This document shows positions 10,428 to 19,812 of a stretch of DNA of 32,929 bases, one piece after another. The notes beneath the pieces were generated by a model that searched no databases, was not told where the DNA came from, and saw only the letters and a program-made list of their open reading frames with translations. The position numbers were made by a program, and so were the translations under genes. Every line of letters begins with the position of its first letter. Within the stretch, counting starts at the first letter, position 1. The stretch lies in the NCBI GenBank assembly GCA_029959645.1, contig JASCOJ010000016.1, forward strand, positions 1 through 32,929, read 5' to 3'. The stretch is from Microbacteriaceae bacterium PS02332 (GTDB lineage: Bacteria; Actinomycetota; Actinomycetes; Actinomycetales; Microbacteriaceae).

Positions 10428-11354
10428 CTACGCGCGGGTCGCGGTGGTCGTGCGGTCGCGCCCGGTCAGGTCGACGTGGGTCTCCGGCGTGCGGAAGCCC
10501 CGCGCCGCCAGCACCGCGCGGACGTCGGCACCCTGCTGCTCCGCGTGCTCGACAACGACGAGGCCGCCCGGCACGAGGAGGCGCCACGCGGTCTCGGTGA
10601 GCGCCCGCACGGCGTCGAGGCCGTCGGGGCCGCCGTAGAGCGCCAGCGCCGGGTCGTGGTCCCGCACCTCGGGGTCGATCGGCACGGCGTCGTCCGGCAC
10701 GTAGGGCGGGTTCGACACGACGACCGACACCCGGCCGTCGAGCTCCGGGAGCGCGTCGGCGAGGTCGCCCTCGACGAGCCGCACCGTGCCGCCGTGCTGC
10801 GCGACGTTGCGCCGCGTCCACGGCAGGGCCTCGGGCGACCGCTCGACGGCGACCACGAGGGCGTTCGGCACCTCGGTGTCCATCGCGATCGCGATCGCGC
10901 CGCTGCCCGCGCCGAGGTCGACTGCCACCGGTTCCGGGACCGCCGTCGCCCGGAGCGCGTCGATCGCGAACTGCACGACCGACTCGGTCTCCGGCCGGGG
11001 CACGAAGACCCCGGGGCCGACCGCGAGGGTGAGCGCGCGGAAGTGTGCCTCACCCGTGACGTGCTGGAGCGGCTCGCGGGTGACGCGTCGCGCCACCGCG
11101 TGCCGGAAGCGCTCGACGTGGTCCGCGGCGATCGCTCCCCCGGTCATCGCCCGGGCCTGCACCGCGCCGCGCGAGGTGTCCGTCGCCCAGGCGAGCAGCA
11201 GTGCCGCGGCCCCCTGCGGCGGCGGCACCCCGGCGGCCCCGCGCGCCGCGGCCGCCGCCCGGAGGAGGCGGTCCGCGCCGAACGGGACGGGTGCTGCCGG
11301 GACGGGTGCCGCCGGGAGCGGCGTGTCGGCGGCGATGCGGGCCTCCCGGCTCAC
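10428..11354 (-). CDS. prmC: Peptide chain release factor N5-glutamine methyltransferase
   Basis: This 308-residue protein methylates the glutamine of the GGQ motif in release factors. The SAM-binding motif [13 protein letters not shown] lies at about residues 145-157 and the catalytic NPPY is at 215-218. FVPRPETE near 117-124 is also characteristic of PrmC. The N-terminus has an unusual Ala/Pro-rich stretch of about 25 residues. The GTG start at 11354 overlaps the prfA stop codon (GTGA), so the modifying enzyme and one of its two substrates are translationally coupled. Confidence 0.95.
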   Translation of the reverse strand: MSREARIAADTPLPAAPVPAAPVPFGADRLLRAAAAARGAAGVPPPQGAAALLLAWATDTSRGAVQARAMTGGAIAADHVERFRHAVARRVTREPLQHVTGEAHFRALTLAVGPGVFVPRPETESVVQFAIDALRATAVPEPVAVDLGAGSGAIAIAMDTEVPNALVVAVERSPEALPWTRRNVAQHGGTVRLVEGDLADALPELDGRVSVVVSNPPYVPDDAVPIDPEVRDHDPALALYGGPDGLDAVRALTETAWRLLVPGGLVVVEHAEQQGADVRAVLAARGFRTPETHVDLTGRDRTTTATRA

Positions 11355-12433
11355 GCGTCCTGGTCGCCGATGGCGGCCAGTCGCGCCTCTTCGTCCGCAC
11401 TGATGGCGGACTGGATGACGGGCTCGAGCGCGCCGTTCATGACGCGGTCGAGGTCGTACGCCTTGTACCCGGTACGGTGGTCGGCGATCCGGTTCTCCGG
11501 GAAGTTGTAGGTGCGGATCCGCTCCGACCGGTCCATCCCGCGGATCTGCGACTTCCGGGCGTCCGACGCGACCGCGTCGCGCTCCTCCTGCTGGCGGGCG
11601 AGGATGCGCGCACGCAGGACGCGCATGCCGGCCTCACGGTTCTGCAGCTGGGACTTCTCGTTCTGCATCGCCACCGTGATGCCCGTGGGCAGGTGGGTGA
11701 TGCGGACCGCGGAGTCCGTGGTGTTCACCGACTGGCCGCCGGGACCGGACGAGCGGTACACGTCGATCCGGAGGTCGCTCTGGTTGATCGCGACCTCCTC
11801 CGGCTCGTCGACCTCGGGGAAGACGAGCACGCCGGTGGTGGAGGTGTGGATGCGCCCCTGCGACTCGGTCTGCGGCACGCGCTGCACGCGGTGCACGCCG
11901 CCCTCGTACTTCAGGTGCGCCCAGACGCCCTGCGACGGGTCGGTCGTGTTCGACTTGATCGCGACCTGGACGTCCTTGTACCCGCCGAGGTCGCTCTCGG
12001 TGCGCTCGAGGAGTTCGACCTTCCAGCCCTTGCCCTCGGCGTAGTGCGAGTACATGCGCAGCAGGTCGGCCGCGAAGAGCGCCGACTCCTCGCCGCCCTC
12101 ACCGCCCTTGATCTCCATGATGACGTCACGGCCGTCGTCGGGGTCGCGCGGGATGAGGAGCCGACGGAGGCGCTCCTGGCGCTCGGCCAGCTGCTCCTCG
12201 AGCCCGGGGACCTCGTCCGCGAACGCCTCGTCCTCGCGGGCGAGTTCCCGGGCGGCGGCGAGGTCGTCCCCCGCCGCCTGCCAGGTCTCGTACGCGTTCT
12301 TGATCTGGCTCAGCTCGGCGTAGCGCCGGTTGACCTTCTTCGCCCGGGCCGCATCGGCGTGGAGCGCGGGGTCCGACAGCTGCTGCGTCAGTTCCTCGTG
12401 TTCCGCCAGCAGCCCAGCCACCGACTCGAACAC
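11351..12433 (-). CDS. prfA: Peptide chain release factor 1
   Basis: This 360-residue protein is RF1, which terminates translation at UAG and UAA. The catalytic GGQ is at residues 232-234 in [10 protein letters not shown], and the stop-codon-reading P-x-T tripeptide is PQT at 187-189 within [17 protein letters not shown]. This separates it from RF2, which carries SPF. The GTG start at 12433 is three bases after the rho stop, and AGGAG, six bases upstream, overlaps the last codons of rho. Confidence 0.97.
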   Translation of the reverse strand: MFESVAGLLAEHEELTQQLSDPALHADAARAKKVNRRYAELSQIKNAYETWQAAGDDLAAARELAREDEAFADEVPGLEEQLAERQERLRRLLIPRDPDDGRDVIMEIKGGEGGEESALFAADLLRMYSHYAEGKGWKVELLERTESDLGGYKDVQVAIKSNTTDPSQGVWAHLKYEGGVHRVQRVPQTESQGRIHTSTTGVLVFPEVDEPEEVAINQSDLRIDVYRSSGPGGQSVNTTDSAVRITHLPTGITVAMQNEKSQLQNREAGMRVLRARILARQQEERDAVASDARKSQIRGMDRSERIRTYNFPENRIADHRTGYKAYDLDRVMNGALEPVIQSAISADEEARLAAIGDQDA

Positions 12434-12436
12434 GCG

Positions 12437-14668
12437 TTACTCCTGGTGGCCGTTGCCGTGGTGACCGTTGGTCGCCGGCACCGACTTCTGGATCTGGACC
12501 AGGAACTCGACGTTCGACTGCGTCTCCTTGAGGTTCCGGAGCACGACGTCGAGCGCCTGCTGCGTGTCGAGCCCGGCGAGGGCGCGACGCAGCCGCCACG
12601 TGATGGTGACCTCGTCGGCGGAGAGCAGCTGCTCCTCGCGACGGGTGCCCGACGCGTTGATGTCGACCGCCGGGAAGATCCGCTTGTCGGCGAGGTGCCG
12701 GTTGAGGCGGAGCTCCATGTTGCCGGTGCCCTTGAACTCCTCGAAGATCACCTCGTCCATCTTCGACCCGGTCTCGACGAGCGCCGTGGCGAGGATGGTG
12801 AGCGAGCCGCCGTTCTCGATGTTGCGCGCGGCACCGAAGAACCGCTTCACCGGGTACAGCGCGGCCGCGTCGACGCCACCGGAGAGCACGCGGCCCGACG
12901 GCGGGGTCGACAGGTTGTACGCACGGCCCAGGCGGGTGATCGAGTCGAGCAGCACGACGACGTCGTGGCCCAGCTCGACGAGGCGCTTGGCACGCTCGAT
13001 CGCGAGCTCGGCGACCGTGGTGTGGTCCTCGGCGGGACGGTCGAAGGTCGAGGCGATGACCTCGCCCTTCACCGAGCGCTGCATGTCGGTGACCTCTTCG
13101 GGCCGCTCGTCCACGAGGACGACCATGAGGTGCGCCTCGGGGTTGTTCTTCGCGACCGCGTCGGCGATGGCCTGCAGCACGACGGTCTTGCCGGCCTTGG
13201 GCGGCGAGACGATGAGGCCGCGCTGGCCCTTGCCGATCGGCGACACGAGGTCGATGATCCGCGTGGAGACCTTGGCGGGCTCGGTCTCGAGGCGCAGCCG
13301 CTCGTTCGGGTACAGCGGCGTGAGGTCCTGGAAGTCGACCCGTGCGGCGGCCTCGTCGGCGGTCTGCCCGTTGACGGTGTCGATCTTCACGAGGGCGTTG
13401 TACTTCTGGCGGCTCTGCTGCTCGTTGTCGCGCGGCTGCTTGATCGCACCGACGACGGCGTCGCCCTTGCGCAGGTGGTACTTCTTCACCTGGCCGAGCG
13501 ACACGTACACGTCGCTCGGGCCCGGGAGGTACCCGGTCGTGCGCACGAAGGCGTAGTTGTCGAGGACGTCGAGGATGCCGGCGATCGGGATGAGGACGTC
13601 GTCCTCGGTGATCTCGGGCTCGAGCTCGTCGTTCTGGCCGCCGCGGCCGCGCTTGCGGTCACGCTGCCGGCGGGTGCGGCCGTTCTCGGCCTCCTGCTCG
13701 GCGGCGGCACGCTGCTCCGCGGCACGCTGCTGGTCGGCACGCTGCTGGTCCGGCTGCTTCTGCTGGCCGTTCTGCTTCTGGCCCTGCTTCTGCTCGCCGT
13801 CCTGCTGCTGCCCGTTCTGCTGCTGCCCGCCGCGCTGGCCGTTCTGCTGGCCCTGCTTCGGCTCGGCCTTGTCGGCGTCCTGCTGCTCGCCCGCCTGGCC
13901 GTTCGCCGGCTGGCCCTGCTGCTGCTCCGCCTGCTCGCCGTTCTGGCCGCGACCGCGACCACGACCACGGCTGCGACGACCGCGACGCGGGCCGTTCTCG
14001 CCCTCGCCCTGCGCGTCGTCCTGGCCGTCGCCGGCGGTGGTGTCGACCGACTCCGGAGCGTCGGCGACGTCGGTGTCGCCGCCTCGGGCCTCCGCACCGT
14101 CCTGCTGCTGGGCGTCGGCCTGCTGGCCGTCGCCCTGCTCCGTCTCGGCCTGCTGCGCCTGGCGGCCACGGCCGCGACCGCGACGCTGCCCGGTCTGGGC
14201 GGCCTCCTGCGCGTCCTTCTCGGCACGCACCTGGTCGAGGCCCGCGAGCAGGTCCTCGGTGCCGGTGTGGCCGGCGTTCGTGTGCTCGGCGGCGCTCGTC
14301 GGCTCGGCCGTCGCGGTGACGGTCCCGCCGGAGGTGACGCGGCGCGACCGACGGCCACGGCTCGGCGCCTCGTCGGCGACCGGTGCGGCGGCGGGCTCGG
14401 CGGCGGCCGGCTCGGCAGCGGTCTCCTGCGGCGCGGCCGGGGCCTCGTCCGGGACGGTGCCCACGCCGGCGCCGTCGAGGGTCGTCGCGGTGTCGGCCGG
14501 GGCCGCCTCCGGACGCTTGTCCTCGATGGAGGCGATCAGGTCGCCCTTGCGGAGCTTCGACAGCCCGGTGATGCCGAGCGAGGAGGCGATGCGCTGGAGC
14601 TCCGGGAGACGGAGTGCGCGCAGGTCGCTGGGGATCTCCACCGCAGTGGAGTTGGTGACGTCGGTCAA
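12437..14668 (-). CDS. rho: Transcription termination factor Rho with a large Gln/Gly/Arg-rich insertion
   Basis: This 743-residue Rho is about 320 residues longer than E. coli Rho (419). Order of parts: Rho N-terminal helical domain at about 13-52; an insertion at about 53-348, first Ala/Glu/Pro-rich, then Gln/Asn/Gly-rich with repeated RGRGR and RRGRRSRGRGRGRG blocks; the RNA-binding cold-shock-like domain at about 352-430; and the helicase motor with Walker A PPKAGKT (489-495) and Walker B VVLLD (571-575). Actinobacterial Rho proteins often carry such insertions, but this one is long and very low in complexity. The start is a TTG at 14668 preceded by AAGGA. No better ATG or GTG is available. 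Confidence 0.97.
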   Translation of the reverse strand: MTDVTNSTAVEIPSDLRALRLPELQRIASSLGITGLSKLRKGDLIASIEDKRPEAAPADTATTLDGAGVGTVPDEAPAAPQETAAEPAAAEPAAAPVADEAPSRGRRSRRVTSGGTVTATAEPTSAAEHTNAGHTGTEDLLAGLDQVRAEKDAQEAAQTGQRRGRGRGRQAQQAETEQGDGQQADAQQQDGAEARGGDTDVADAPESVDTTAGDGQDDAQGEGENGPRRGRRSRGRGRGRGQNGEQAEQQQGQPANGQAGEQQDADKAEPKQGQQNGQRGGQQQNGQQQDGEQKQGQKQNGQQKQPDQQRADQQRAAEQRAAAEQEAENGRTRRQRDRKRGRGGQNDELEPEITEDDVLIPIAGILDVLDNYAFVRTTGYLPGPSDVYVSLGQVKKYHLRKGDAVVGAIKQPRDNEQQSRQKYNALVKIDTVNGQTADEAAARVDFQDLTPLYPNERLRLETEPAKVSTRIIDLVSPIGKGQRGLIVSPPKAGKTVVLQAIADAVAKNNPEAHLMVVLVDERPEEVTDMQRSVKGEVIASTFDRPAEDHTTVAELAIERAKRLVELGHDVVVLLDSITRLGRAYNLSTPPSGRVLSGGVDAAALYPVKRFFGAARNIENGGSLTILATALVETGSKMDEVIFEEFKGTGNMELRLNRHLADKRIFPAVDINASGTRREEQLLSADEVTITWRLRRALAGLDTQQALDVVLRNLKETQSNVEFLVQIQKSVPATNGHHGNGHQE

Positions 14669-14799
14669 GATCTCGTGTTTCCTTCCGACCGCAGAACGCG
14701 GAGAGTTTCCACCGGTCCCGTCGCAGGGAAGTGCGGTGACCGCCGTTCAGACAGCGGACCGGGAACCGGTGATCTGGAGAAGATGCCCCACGCGCCGGA
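14669..14799 (-). other. thrB-rho intergenic region with two small inverted repeats
   Basis: The 131 bases between the thrB stop and the rho start contain no gene. Two short perfect hairpins occur on the transcribed strand: arms ACCGG/CCGGT around 14758-14770, 30 bases after thrB, and arms CCGC/GCGG at 14689-14701, close to the rho start. Neither has a T tract, so I do not call an intrinsic terminator. rho leaders are known to be autoregulated in other bacteria, but I see no direct proof here. Confidence 0.35.
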
Positions 14800-15789
14800 T
14801 CAGCGCGGCGGTCGACCGGGAGTGGTCGACGCCTCCGCGAGTTCGGTTCCGAGCGTCGGGTGCGGCTTCACTGTAGCACCACCCAGATCGACGGCCAGCA
14901 TGAGCGGGCGCCACGTCGACTCGGCGTGTCGTGCGACGAGGTCGGCCGCCGTCAGCCGCTGTGCGGGGTCGCTGCCCATGACGAGGAGGCTCGGACCGGC
15001 CCCCGAGACGACGGCGGCGAGACCGTGCTGACGGAGCAGGCCGATGAGCGCGTCGGTCTCCGGCATCGCCTTCGCGCGGTAGGCCTGGTGCAGCCGGTCC
15101 TCGGTCGCGGCGAGGAGCAGTTCCGGGCTCTGGATGAGCGCGGCGACGAGGAGCGCGGACCGGGAGACGTTGAACGCGGCGTCCTCGTGCGGCACCGTCA
15201 TCGGCTGCAGGGAGCGCGCGAGCTTCGTCGAGAGCGTCGACGTCGGCACGAAGACGACCGGGGAGACACCGCGGTGCACGAGCAGGCGCTTCACCGCCGG
15301 ACCGTCCGCGGTCATCCAGGCGATGGTGAGTCCGCCGAAGAGCGCGGGTGCGACGTTGTCCGGGTGGCCCTCCATCTCGGTGGCGAGGGCGAGGAGCGTC
15401 GCGGCGTCGAGGTCGACCACGCCGGCGAGCAGCCCGCGGGCGGCCATCAGCCCGGCGACGATCGCCGCCGCCGAGGACCCCATCCCGCGACCGTGCGGGA
15501 TCGCGTTCGTCGCGTGCAGTTCGAGCCCGGGCTGCGGCACCCCGGCGTGCTCGAAGCCGCGGCGGACGGCCCGGACGACCAGGTTGGTGTCGTCGGTCGG
15601 GACCTCGCCCGCGCCGACCCCGTCGATCGTCACCGTGGCGCCGGGCTCGCTGCGGGTGCGCACGTCGACCTCGTCGTAGAGGGAGAGTGCGAGACCGAGC
15701 GAGTCGAACCCGGGGCCGAGGTTCGCCGACGTCGCCGGGACGCGCACGCGGACCGCCCGTCCGGCCGGTACAGCGCTGTGGGCGGTCAT
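14800..15789 (-). CDS. thrB: Homoserine kinase
   Basis: This 329-residue GHMP-family kinase phosphorylates homoserine with ATP to O-phosphohomoserine, the substrate of ThrC. The ATP-binding GHMP motif is visible as IPHGRGMGSSAAAIVAG at about residues 97-113, and the N-terminal VRVPATSANLGPGFDSLGLAL is diagnostic for ThrB. The ATG at 15789 follows GGGGGAGGGC, a strong ribosome-binding site, and lies 32 bases after thrC. The open frame continues upstream over thrC to 16890, but that part is an antisense-like Arg/Gly/Pro shadow. Confidence 0.96.
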   Translation of the reverse strand: MTAHSAVPAGRAVRVRVPATSANLGPGFDSLGLALSLYDEVDVRTRSEPGATVTIDGVGAGEVPTDDTNLVVRAVRRGFEHAGVPQPGLELHATNAIPHGRGMGSSAAAIVAGLMAARGLLAGVVDLDAATLLALATEMEGHPDNVAPALFGGLTIAWMTADGPAVKRLLVHRGVSPVVFVPTSTLSTKLARSLQPMTVPHEDAAFNVSRSALLVAALIQSPELLLAATEDRLHQAYRAKAMPETDALIGLLRQHGLAAVVSGAGPSLLVMGSDPAQRLTAADLVARHAESTWRPLMLAVDLGGATVKPHPTLGTELAEASTTPGRPPR

Positions 15790-15821
15790 GCCCTCCCCCG
15801 GTCCGGACGAGCGGTCGGCGC

Positions 15822-16901
15822 TCACCGCGCGCTGGCCAGTCCGAGGACGCCCGCGATCGCGGCGGTGTCGACCGGCACGCTCGTCGGCGTGACCTCGCCA
15901 CCGTCCTGGGTGCGGAGCGCCCACTGCGGGTCCTTGAGGCCGTGGCCCGTGACCGTGATGACCACGGTGGCGCCCTTCGGCACGACGCCGGCGTCGGAAC
16001 GCTCGAGCAGCCCGGCGACGCCGATCGCCGACGCGGGCTCGACGAACACGCCGACCTCGGCGGAGAGGATGCGGTGCGCGGCGAGGATCGCCTCGTCGGT
16101 GATCGCGCCGAAGTAGCCGTCGGTCTCGTCCCGGGCCTCCAACGCGTACTTCCACGACGCCGGGTTGCCGATGCGGATCGCGGACGCGATCGTGTCGGGG
16201 TGACGGACGACCTCGCCGCGGACGATCGGGGCCGAGCCCGCCGCCTGGAACCCGAACATGCGCGGCATCTTCGTGGACCGGCCGGACGCGACGTCCTCGC
16301 GGTAGCCACGGGAGTACGCGGTGTAGTTGCCGGCGTTGCCGACCGGCAGGAAGTGGAAGTCGGGGGCGTCGCCGAGGACGTCGACGACCTCGAACGCGGC
16401 CGTCTTCTGGCCCTCGATGCGGTCGTTGTTGACCGAGTTGACCAGGTGCACCGGGTAGTTCGCCGCGAGGTCGCGGGCGATGTCGAGGCAGTCGTCGAAG
16501 TTGCCCTGCACCTGCAGCAGCTGGGCGTCGTGCGCCACCGCCTGGCTGAGCTTGCCCATCGCGATCTTGCCCTCGGGCACGAGCACCGCGGCGGTGATGC
16601 CGGCGTGCGTGGCGTACGCGGCGGCCGACGCGCTCGTGTTGCCGGTCGAGGCGCAGATGACCGCCTTCGCCCCGTGCTCGACGGCCTTCGAGATCGCCAT
16701 CGTCATGCCGCGGTCCTTGAAGGAGCCGGTCGGGTTCATGCCCTCGTACTTGACGTAGACCTGGGCACCGGTGCGCTCCGAGAGGCGGCGCGCCGGGATG
16801 AGCGGGGTCCCGCCCTCGCCCAGGGTGACGATCGGCGTCGCCTCGGTCACGTCGAGACGGTCGGCGTACTCGCGCAGGACTCCCTGCCACTGGTGGGCCA
16901 T
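15822..16901 (-). CDS. thrC: Threonine synthase
   Basis: This 359-residue PLP enzyme converts O-phosphohomoserine to threonine and phosphate. The PLP lysine is K62 in TGSFKDRG, with the phosphate-binding loop represented by STGNTSAS. The compact length and the sequence match the short actinobacterial and Bacillus-type ThrC rather than the longer E. coli or yeast type. It lies between hom and thrB in pathway order. The ATG at 16901 is preceded by GAGAGAG. Confidence 0.96.
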   Translation of the reverse strand: MAHQWQGVLREYADRLDVTEATPIVTLGEGGTPLIPARRLSERTGAQVYVKYEGMNPTGSFKDRGMTMAISKAVEHGAKAVICASTGNTSASAAAYATHAGITAAVLVPEGKIAMGKLSQAVAHDAQLLQVQGNFDDCLDIARDLAANYPVHLVNSVNNDRIEGQKTAAFEVVDVLGDAPDFHFLPVGNAGNYTAYSRGYREDVASGRSTKMPRMFGFQAAGSAPIVRGEVVRHPDTIASAIRIGNPASWKYALEARDETDGYFGAITDEAILAAHRILSAEVGVFVEPASAIGVAGLLERSDAGVVPKGATVVITVTGHGLKDPQWALRTQDGGEVTPTSVPVDTAAIAGVLGLASAR

Positions 16902-16920
16902 CAGGCTGCTCTCTCTGTCC

Positions 16921-16980
16921 GGTGGATCGGTGGTGGTGTTCGTCGGGGTGGTGCGGGTCGGTCGGGTCGGTCGTGTCGTC
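16921..16980 (-). promoter_or_regulatory. C-rich, G-poor leader between hom and thrC (possible Rho-utilisation site)
   Basis: On the transcribed strand these 60 bases contain 32 C, 10 G and a single T, with repeated GACCGACCC units. C-rich, G-poor, unstructured RNA is the hallmark of Rho-utilisation sites. It could also be a drifted spacer. This is an inference from composition only. Confidence 0.3.
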
Positions 16981-16998
16981 CTGGAGGCGCTGGTCGCG

Positions 16999-18306
16999 TC
17001 AGACGCCGACGACCCGCAGGACGCTGGTCACGTCGAGGACGACGTCCTCGCCGCGGAGGGCGACGACGGTGTCGGCGAGGTCGGCCTCACGGGCCAGGTG
17101 CGTCCCGATGACGAGCGTCGCCGTCCCCTCGGCCGCACCCGTGGTGGTCTGCTCGACGGTCTCGACGCTGACGCCGTGCGCCGCGAGCACCCCGGCGACG
17201 GTCGAGAGCACCCCGGGGGCGTCCGACACGTGCAGGGCGATCTGGTACCGGGTCCGGACGGTGCCGATCGGGAAGACCGGCAGGGCGGACTGCGTCGACT
17301 CGGCGACGCCGGGGCCGCCGATGACGTGGCGACGTGCGGCCGAGACCAGGTCGCCGAGGACCGCGGAGGCCGTCTCGACCCCGCCGGCGCCCGCGCCGTA
17401 GAACATGAGGTCGCCGGCGGCCTCGGCCTCGACGAAGACGGCGTTCTTCGCGCCGTGCACGCTCGCGAGCGGGTGCGACTCGGGGACGAGCGCCGGGTAC
17501 ACGCGGGCGCTGACGCCCTCGCGGCCGTCCGTGTCGGTCAGGCGCTCGCACGTCGCGAGGATCTTCACGACGTACCCGGCCTTGCGCGCCGCGCGGACCT
17601 GCTCGATCGTCACGCCGGTGATGCCCTCGCGGTGCACGGCGGCGAGCGGGACCGAGGTGTGGAACGCGAGCGACGCCAGGATCGCGGCCTTCTGCGCCGC
17701 GTCGTAGCCCTCGATGTCGGCGGTCGGGTCGGCCTCGGCGTACCCGAGCTCCGTCGCGGTCGCGAGCGCGTCGGCGAACGTCGCGCCCTCGCGGTCCATC
17801 AGGTCGAGGATGAAGTTCGTCGTGCCGTTGACGATGCCCATGATCCGCTCGATGCGGTCGCCCGCGAGCGAGTCGTGCAGCGGACGGATGATCGGGATGG
17901 CCCCGGCGACCGCGGCCTCGTAGTAGAGCTGCGCGCCGACCTGCTCGGCCGCGGCGAAGAGCTCCGGGCCGTGCGTGGCGAGCAGCGCCTTGTTGCCGGT
18001 GACGACGTCGGCGCCGGACTGCAGGGCTTGCAACACCAGGGTGCGGGCTGGCTCGATGCCGCCGATCAGCTCGACCACGATGTCGGCCCCGAGGATGAGC
18101 GACGCGGCATCCGTCGTGAACAGCTCGCGCGGCAGGTCGACGTCCCGCTCGGCCTCGGTGTCCCGGACGGCGATCCCGACGAGCTCGAGGCCGGCACCCG
18201 CGCGTGAGGCGAGCTCCGGACCGTGCTCGAGCAGGAGTCGCGCGACCTGGGACCCGACGGAGCCGGCCCCCAGCAGGGCGACGCGGACGTTGCGGTACTC
18301 GATCAT
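16999..18306 (-). CDS. hom: Homoserine dehydrogenase with C-terminal ACT domain
   Basis: This 435-residue enzyme reduces aspartate semialdehyde to homoserine with NAD(P)H. The Rossmann motif GAGSVG is at residues 13-18, TGNKALLA at 103-110, and the catalytic-domain motif GTTNFIL at 161-167 is followed by [19 protein letters not shown]. The C-terminus from about residue 350 is an ACT domain ([20 protein letters not shown]), the usual site of threonine feedback inhibition. The ATG at 18306 has GGAGAG 11 bases upstream. It follows lysA by 27 bases, so lysA-hom-thrC-thrB probably form one transcript. Confidence 0.97.
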   Translation of the reverse strand: MIEYRNVRVALLGAGSVGSQVARLLLEHGPELASRAGAGLELVGIAVRDTEAERDVDLPRELFTTDAASLILGADIVVELIGGIEPARTLVLQALQSGADVVTGNKALLATHGPELFAAAEQVGAQLYYEAAVAGAIPIIRPLHDSLAGDRIERIMGIVNGTTNFILDLMDREGATFADALATATELGYAEADPTADIEGYDAAQKAAILASLAFHTSVPLAAVHREGITGVTIEQVRAARKAGYVVKILATCERLTDTDGREGVSARVYPALVPESHPLASVHGAKNAVFVEAEAAGDLMFYGAGAGGVETASAVLGDLVSAARRHVIGGPGVAESTQSALPVFPIGTVRTRYQIALHVSDAPGVLSTVAGVLAAHGVSVETVEQTTTGAAEGTATLVIGTHLAREADLADTVVALRGEDVVLDVTSVLRVVGV

Positions 18307-18333
18307 GTGGTGCGTGTCTCTCCGGTGTCGGGG

Positions 18334-19749
18334 TCAGCGGGCGGCGCCGGACACCGGTGCCACACCCGTGTCGCGGGCGAGGAGGTCGTCGATCGTCTCG
18401 CCCCGCACGAGGATACGGGCAGTGCCGTCGGCCACCGCGACGACCGGCGGTCGACCGACGTGGTTGTAGTTGCTCGACAGGCTCCAGCAGTAGGCCCCGG
18501 TCGCGGCGACGGCCAGCAGGTCGCCGCGCTGCACGTCGCCGGGCAGGTACTCGTCGTGCACGACGACGTCACCGCTCTCACAGTGCTTGCCGACCACACG
18601 GGTCAGCACGGCCGTGGCGTCCGACGTGCGGGCCAGCCGGGCGGTGTACTCCGCGCCGTAGAGGGCCGGCCGCGCGTTGTCGCTCATGCCGCCGTCCACC
18701 GACACGTACGTCCGGGTGGCCGTGGCTCCCTCGTCGGTCTCGAGCGCGACGGGCTTGATCGTGCCCACACGGTAGAGCGTGATGCCGGCCGGGCCGACGA
18801 TGTACCGCCCGGGCTCGACCGCGATCTCCGGCACCGGGATGTCCCGCTCGGCGCACGCCTCGGCGACGATCGTGGCCAGCGCCTCGGCGACGTCCTCGGG
18901 TGCGAAGGCCGCGTCGGCCTCGGTGTAGTCGATGCCCCAGCCGCCGCCGAGGTTGAGCTCCGGGACCGGCCCGGTGGCGACGAGCGTGGCGTGCACGTCC
19001 ATGAGGCGTCGGGCGGCCTCGCGGAACCCGGACTCCTCGAAGATCTGCGAGCCGATGTGCGAGTGCAGCCCGACGAAGGCCAGCGACGGCTCGGCACGGA
19101 CCGCCTCGGCGGCCTGCACGGCCTCGGACAGCGGGATGCCGAACTTCTGGTCCTCGCGCGCCGTCGCCAGGTACTCGTGCGTCGAGGCGTGCACGCCGCT
19201 GTTGATCCGGATGCGCACCCGCTGCACGGTGCCGGCCTCCGCCGCCGCCCGGGCGACGCGACCGATCTCCTCGTGGCTGTCGAGCACGATCGTGCCGACG
19301 CCGACGCGGACGCACTGCGCGATCTCGGCGTCCGACTTGTCGTTGCCGTGGAAGCCCGTCCGTGCCGGGTCGACACCGGCGGCCAGGGCGACCGCGAGCT
19401 CCCCCGCGGTGCAGACGTCGAGCCGGAGGTCGGCGGCGGCCATCCACCCGGCGACGTGGGTCGTGAAGAACGCCTTCGCCGCGTAGTAGACGTGCGCCCG
19501 CGTCCCGATGCGCTCGAACGCGTCGGTGAAGGCGGTGCGGACCCGGACCGCGCGGGCCTGGACGTCCCGCTCGTCGACGACGTAGAGGGGCGTGCCGTAC
19601 TGCTGGACCAGGTCGTCCGCGGTCATGCCGCCCACGACGAGGGCTCCGTCATCGGTGCGCGTGGCCGAGGACGGCCAGATCCGGTCGACCAGCGCCGAGG
19701 CGTCCGTCGGGAACCGCAGCCGCGGCGGGGCAAGGGGGTTCTCGCTCAC
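18334..19749 (-). CDS. lysA: Diaminopimelate decarboxylase
   Basis: This 471-residue PLP enzyme decarboxylates meso-diaminopimelate to L-lysine. The PLP lysine lies in YYAAKAFFT (K92 from the chosen start). HSHIGSQI, the glycine-rich GGGWGIDY and the C-terminal HCESGD, which supplies the catalytic cysteine, are all present. The GTG at 19749 is chosen because (M)SENPLAPPRLR resembles known actinobacterial LysA N-termini and a TAGGAT hexamer lies exactly 8 bases upstream. An ATG at 19791 would add 14 residues without a good ribosome-binding site. Confidence 0.95.
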   Translation of the reverse strand: MSENPLAPPRLRFPTDASALVDRIWPSSATRTDDGALVVGGMTADDLVQQYGTPLYVVDERDVQARAVRVRTAFTDAFERIGTRAHVYYAAKAFFTTHVAGWMAAADLRLDVCTAGELAVALAAGVDPARTGFHGNDKSDAEIAQCVRVGVGTIVLDSHEEIGRVARAAAEAGTVQRVRIRINSGVHASTHEYLATAREDQKFGIPLSEAVQAAEAVRAEPSLAFVGLHSHIGSQIFEESGFREAARRLMDVHATLVATGPVPELNLGGGWGIDYTEADAAFAPEDVAEALATIVAEACAERDIPVPEIAVEPGRYIVGPAGITLYRVGTIKPVALETDEGATATRTYVSVDGGMSDNARPALYGAEYTARLARTSDATAVLTRVVGKHCESGDVVVHDEYLPGDVQRGDLLAVAATGAYCWSLSSNYNHVGRPPVVAVADGTARILVRGETIDDLLARDTGVAPVSGAAR

Positions 19750-19757
19750 GGGAGCCG

Positions 19758-19763
19758 ATCCTA
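19758..19763 (-). promoter_or_regulatory. Candidate leaderless -10 element of lysA
   Basis: TAGGAT on the minus strand stands 8 bases before the lysA GTG. The same hexamer at the same spacing precedes the synthetase gene at 23358. A transcript starting about 7 bases downstream would have essentially no leader. No clear -35 is visible. Confidence 0.5.
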
Positions 19764-19812
19764 CCGGGGCGGGCGCAGCCTCCCAGGCCATGTGACGCCG
19801 GTCGTGGACGGC

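Noticed and set aside
11201-15031. Open frame of about 1276 codons on the plus strand opposite prmC, prfA, rho and thrB
   Set aside because: It crosses four well-supported genes and contains only Leu/Arg/Val/Asp-biased sequence without any recognisable motif.
14800-16890. A 696-codon fusion containing ThrB
   Set aside because: Only the part after the ATG at 15789 resembles homoserine kinase; the rest is a different frame of thrC.
16902-16998. Riboswitch or T-box leader for threonine genes
   Set aside because: No conserved T-box or known riboswitch core is visible, and the sequence is low-complexity and largely unstructured.
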